Below, one piece after another: positions 61,015 to 64,000 of a stretch of 64,000 bases of DNA. Origin of the DNA: Fragum whitleyi (Eukaryota > Mollusca > Bivalvia > Cardiida > Cardiidae); assembly GCA_948146395.1 (NCBI GenBank), contig OX411547.1, positions 33,997,868 through 34,061,867 on the forward strand, read 5' to 3'. The translations under genes and the position numbers were made by a program. The notes beneath the pieces are model-generated. The model made no database searches, had not been told where the DNA came from, and saw only the letters and a program-made list of their open reading frames with translations. Positions within the stretch are counted from its first letter, which is position 1. Each line of letters opens with the position of its first letter.

Positions 61015-64000
61015 AGCTCACCTGAGCACGAAGTGCTCAAGGCGAGCTTTTGTGGTCGAGCGATGTCCGTCGTCCATCGTCAGTCGTCCGTCGTCAACAT
61101 TTACCTTGTAGACACTCTAGAGGCCACATTTTTTGCCTGATCAACCTGAAATTTGGTCAGAATGATTGTCTTGATGAAATCTCGGACAAGTTCGAAATTG
61201 GGTCAAGTGGGGTCAAAAATGGGGTCACAGGGTCAAATTTTAGAAAAACCTTGTAGACACTCTAGAGGCCATATTTATTGCCCAATCAACCTGGAATTTG
61301 GTCAGAATGATTGTCTTGATAAAGTCTCAGACAAGTTTGAAATTGGGTCAAGTGGGGTAAAAAATGGGGTCACAGGGTCAAATTTTAGAAAAACCTTGTA
61401 GACACTCTAGAGGCCATATTTATTGCCCAATCAACCTGGAATTTGGTCAGAATGATTGTCTTGATAAAGTCTCGGACAAGTTTGAAATTGGGTCAAGTGG
61501 GGTCAAAAATGATGTCACAGGGTCAAATCTTAGAAAAACCTTGTAGACACTCTAGAAGCCATATTTCTCGTCCAATCAACCTGAAATTTGGTCAGAATGT
61601 CTTGGTGAAACCTCGGACAAGTTTGAAATTGGGTCAAGTGGGGTCAAAAATGAGGTCACAGGGTCAAATCTTAGAAAAAACTTTTAGACACTCTAGAAGC
61701 CATATTTATTGCCCAATCAATCTGAAATTTGGTCAGAATGATTGTCTCGATGAAATCTCGGACAAGTTCGAAATTGGGTCAAGTGGGGTCAAAAATGAGG
61801 TCACAGGGTCAAATTTTAGAAAAACCTTGTAGACACTTTGGAGGCCATATTTATTGCCAAATCAACCTGAAATTTTGTCAGAATGATTGTCTTGATAAAA
61901 TCTCTGACAAGTTCGAAATTGGGTCAAGTGGGGTCAAAAATGGGGTCACAGGGTCAAATTTTAGAAAAACCTTGTAGACACTCTAGAAGCCATATTTTTC
62001 GTCCAATCAACCTGAAATTTGGTCAGAATGATTGTCTTGATGAAATCTCGGACAAGTTCAAAATTGGGTCAAGTGGGGTCAAAAACGAGGTCACAGGGTC
62101 AAATCTTAGAAAAACCTTGTAGACACTCTAGAAGCCATATTTCTGGCCCAATCAATCTAAAATTTTGTCAGAATGATTGTCTTGATGAAATCTCGGACAA
62201 GTTTGAAATTGGGTCAAGTGGGGTCAAAAATGAGGTCACAAGGTCAAATCTTAGAAAAACCTTGTAGACACTTTGGAAGCCATATTTATTGCCCAAACAA
62301 CCTGAAATTTGGTCAGAATGAGTGTCTTCATTAAATCTCAGACAAGTTTGAAATTGGGTCAAGTGGGGTCAAAAATGAGGTCACAGGGTCAAACCGTAGA
62401 AAAACCTTGTAGACACTCTAGAAGCCATATTTTTCGTCCAATCAACCTGAAATTTGGTCAGAATGATTGTCTTGATGAAATCTCGGACAAGTTCGAAATT
62501 GGGTCAAGTGGGGTCAAAAATGGGGTCACGGGTCAAATTTTAGAAAAACCTTGTAGACACTCTAGAGGCCATATTTATTGCCCAATCAACCTGGAATTTG
62601 GTCAGATTTATTGTCTTGATGAAATCTCGGACAAGTTTGAAATTGGGTCAAGTGGGGTCAAAAATGAGGTCACAGGATCAAATCTTAGAAAAACCTTGTA
62701 GACACTCTGGAAGCAATATTTTTTGCCCAATCAACCTGAAATTTGGTCAGAATGATTGTCTTGATGAAATCTCAGACAAGTTTGGAATCGGGTCAATTGG
62801 AGTCAAAAGTGAGGTCACAGGGTCAAATCTTAGAAAAACCTTGTAGACACTCTATAAGCCATATTTATTGCCCAATCAACCTGAAAGTAGGTCAGAATAA
62901 TTGTCTTGATGAAATCTTGGACAAGTTCAAAATTGGTCAAGTGGGGTCAAAAATGAGGTCACAGGGTCAAATTTTAGAAAAACCTTGTAGACACTCCAGA
63001 GGCCATATTTATTGCCCAATTAACCTGGAATTTGGTCAGAATGATTGTCTTGATAAAATCTCGGACAAGTTCGAAATTGGGTCAAGTGGGGTCAAAAATG
63101 GGGTCACAGGGTCAAATTTTAGAACAACCTTGTAGACACGCTAGAAGCCATATTTTTCGTCCAATCAACCTGAAATTTGGTCAGAATGATTGTCTTGATA
63201 GAATCTCTGACAAGTTCAAAATTGGGTCAAGTGGGGTCAAAAACGAGGTCACAGGGTCAAATCTTAGAAAAACCTTTTTGACACTCTAGAAGCCATATTT
63301 TTGGCCCAATCAATCTAAAATTTGGTCAGAATGATTGTCTTGATGAAATTTCAGACAAGTTTGGAATCGGGTCAATTAGGGTCTTGATGAAATCTTGGAC
63401 AAGTTCAAAATTGGTCAAGTGGGGTCAAAAATGAGGTCACAGGGTCAAATCTTAGAAAAACCTTGTAGACACTTTGGAAGCCATATTTATTGCCCAATCA
63501 ACCTGAAATTTGGTCAGAATGATTGTCTTGATGAAATCTCGGACAAGTTCAAAATTGGGTCAAGTGGGGTCAAAAATGAGGTCACAGGGTCAAATCTTAG
63601 AAAAACCTTGTAGACACTCTTGAAGCCATTTTTTTCGTCCAATCAACCTGAAATTTGGTCAGAATGATTGTCTTGATGAAATCTCGGACAAGTTCGAAAT
63701 TGGGTCAAGTGGGGTCACGGGGTCAAATTTTAGAAAAACCTTGTAGACACTCTAGAGGCCATATTTATTGCCCAATCAACCTGGAATTTGGTCAGATTGA
63801 TTGTCTTGATGAAATCTTGGACAAGTTTGAAATTGGGTCAAGTGGGGTCAAAAATGAGGTCACAGGGTCAAATCTTAGAAAAACCTTGTAGACACTCTAG
63901 AAGCCATATTTTTCGTCCAATCAACCTGAAATTTGGTCAGAATGATTGTCTTGATGAAATTTCAGACAAGTTTGGAATCGGGTCAATTGGGGTCAAAAGT
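61015..64000 (+). mobile_element. Element R3, 145-bp tandem array running off the window
   Basis: Left AGCTCACCTGAGCACGAAGT, GTGCTCAAGGCGAGC hairpin, then about 20 monomers of 145 bp: ACCTTGTAGACACTCTAGA, CCAATCAACCTGAAATTTGG, TCAGAATGATTGTCTTGATG, GGGTCAAGTGGGGTCAAAAA. One monomer near 63375 is partly deleted. The right end lies beyond 64000. ORFs seen here only reflect the repeat. Confidence 0.82.

Noticed and set aside
60224..63891. Many ORFs containing KFGQNDCLDEISDKFEIGSS
   Set aside because: Translation of the 145-bp monomer; overlapping frames give the same content. Not protein-coding.
61015..64000. CRISPR array
   Set aside because: Direct monomers with no unique spacers, in a eukaryotic mobile element.

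Overview
This is a eukaryotic (metazoan) genomic window, most likely from a bivalve mollusc. The evidence is intron-bearing genes with GT/AG junctions, animal-type receptor and proteasome-chaperone proteins, low gene density, and dense layers of hairpin-ended tandem-array repeats, MITEs and tRNA-derived SINEs of the kind that fill bivalve genomes. The species cannot be named from the sequence. Three host genes can be assembled exon by exon: (1) a 750-aa type II membrane protein with a long stalk and one C-terminal SRCR domain, minus strand, two exons (9851-5810); (2) a 337-aa signal-peptide membrane protein with two PPxY motifs in its tail, minus strand, two exons (29520-26469); (3) a complete six-exon PSMD9 (proteasome assembly chaperone p27/Nas2), plus strand, 32706-54615, 208 aa.

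Region 1-5301 is the 3' part of a Ngaro-like tyrosine-recombinase retrotransposon: Gag end with Cys/His cluster, RT-RNase H, tyrosine recombinase, SGNH-type hydrolase, then split direct repeats B1-A2-B2. Region 5810-9851 is the SRCR gene. From 9.9 to 13.5 kb lie hairpin repeats and a 1.4-kb fold-back element. Region 13751-19318 is a second tyrosine-recombinase retroelement (DIRS-like, minus strand) with 384-bp near-identical direct repeats at both ends and a frameshift in its RNase H. From 19.3 to 26 kb are MITEs, a Tc1/mariner-like short element and a LINE reverse-transcriptase relic. Region 26469-29520 is the PPxY membrane gene, with MITEs and a headless SINE in its intron. Region 30838-31230 is a GGTAT pentanucleotide array.

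From 32.7 to 54.6 kb PSMD9 exons of 37-203 bp sit in about 21 kb of introns built almost wholly of transposons: a 3.95-kb TIR element carrying nested MITEs, hairpin-ended tandem-array elements nested in one another, TTAA-flanked MITEs, and two hAT-like elements, one with a clear 8-bp target duplication. From 55 to 64 kb there is no recognisable gene, only SINE, MITE and large tandem-array elements: a 685-bp higher-order array and a 145-bp array that runs off the window end.

The three genes have no evident operon-like or pathway link. All splice joins were made by eye from GT/AG sites, reading phase and family knowledge; no search or transcript data were available.
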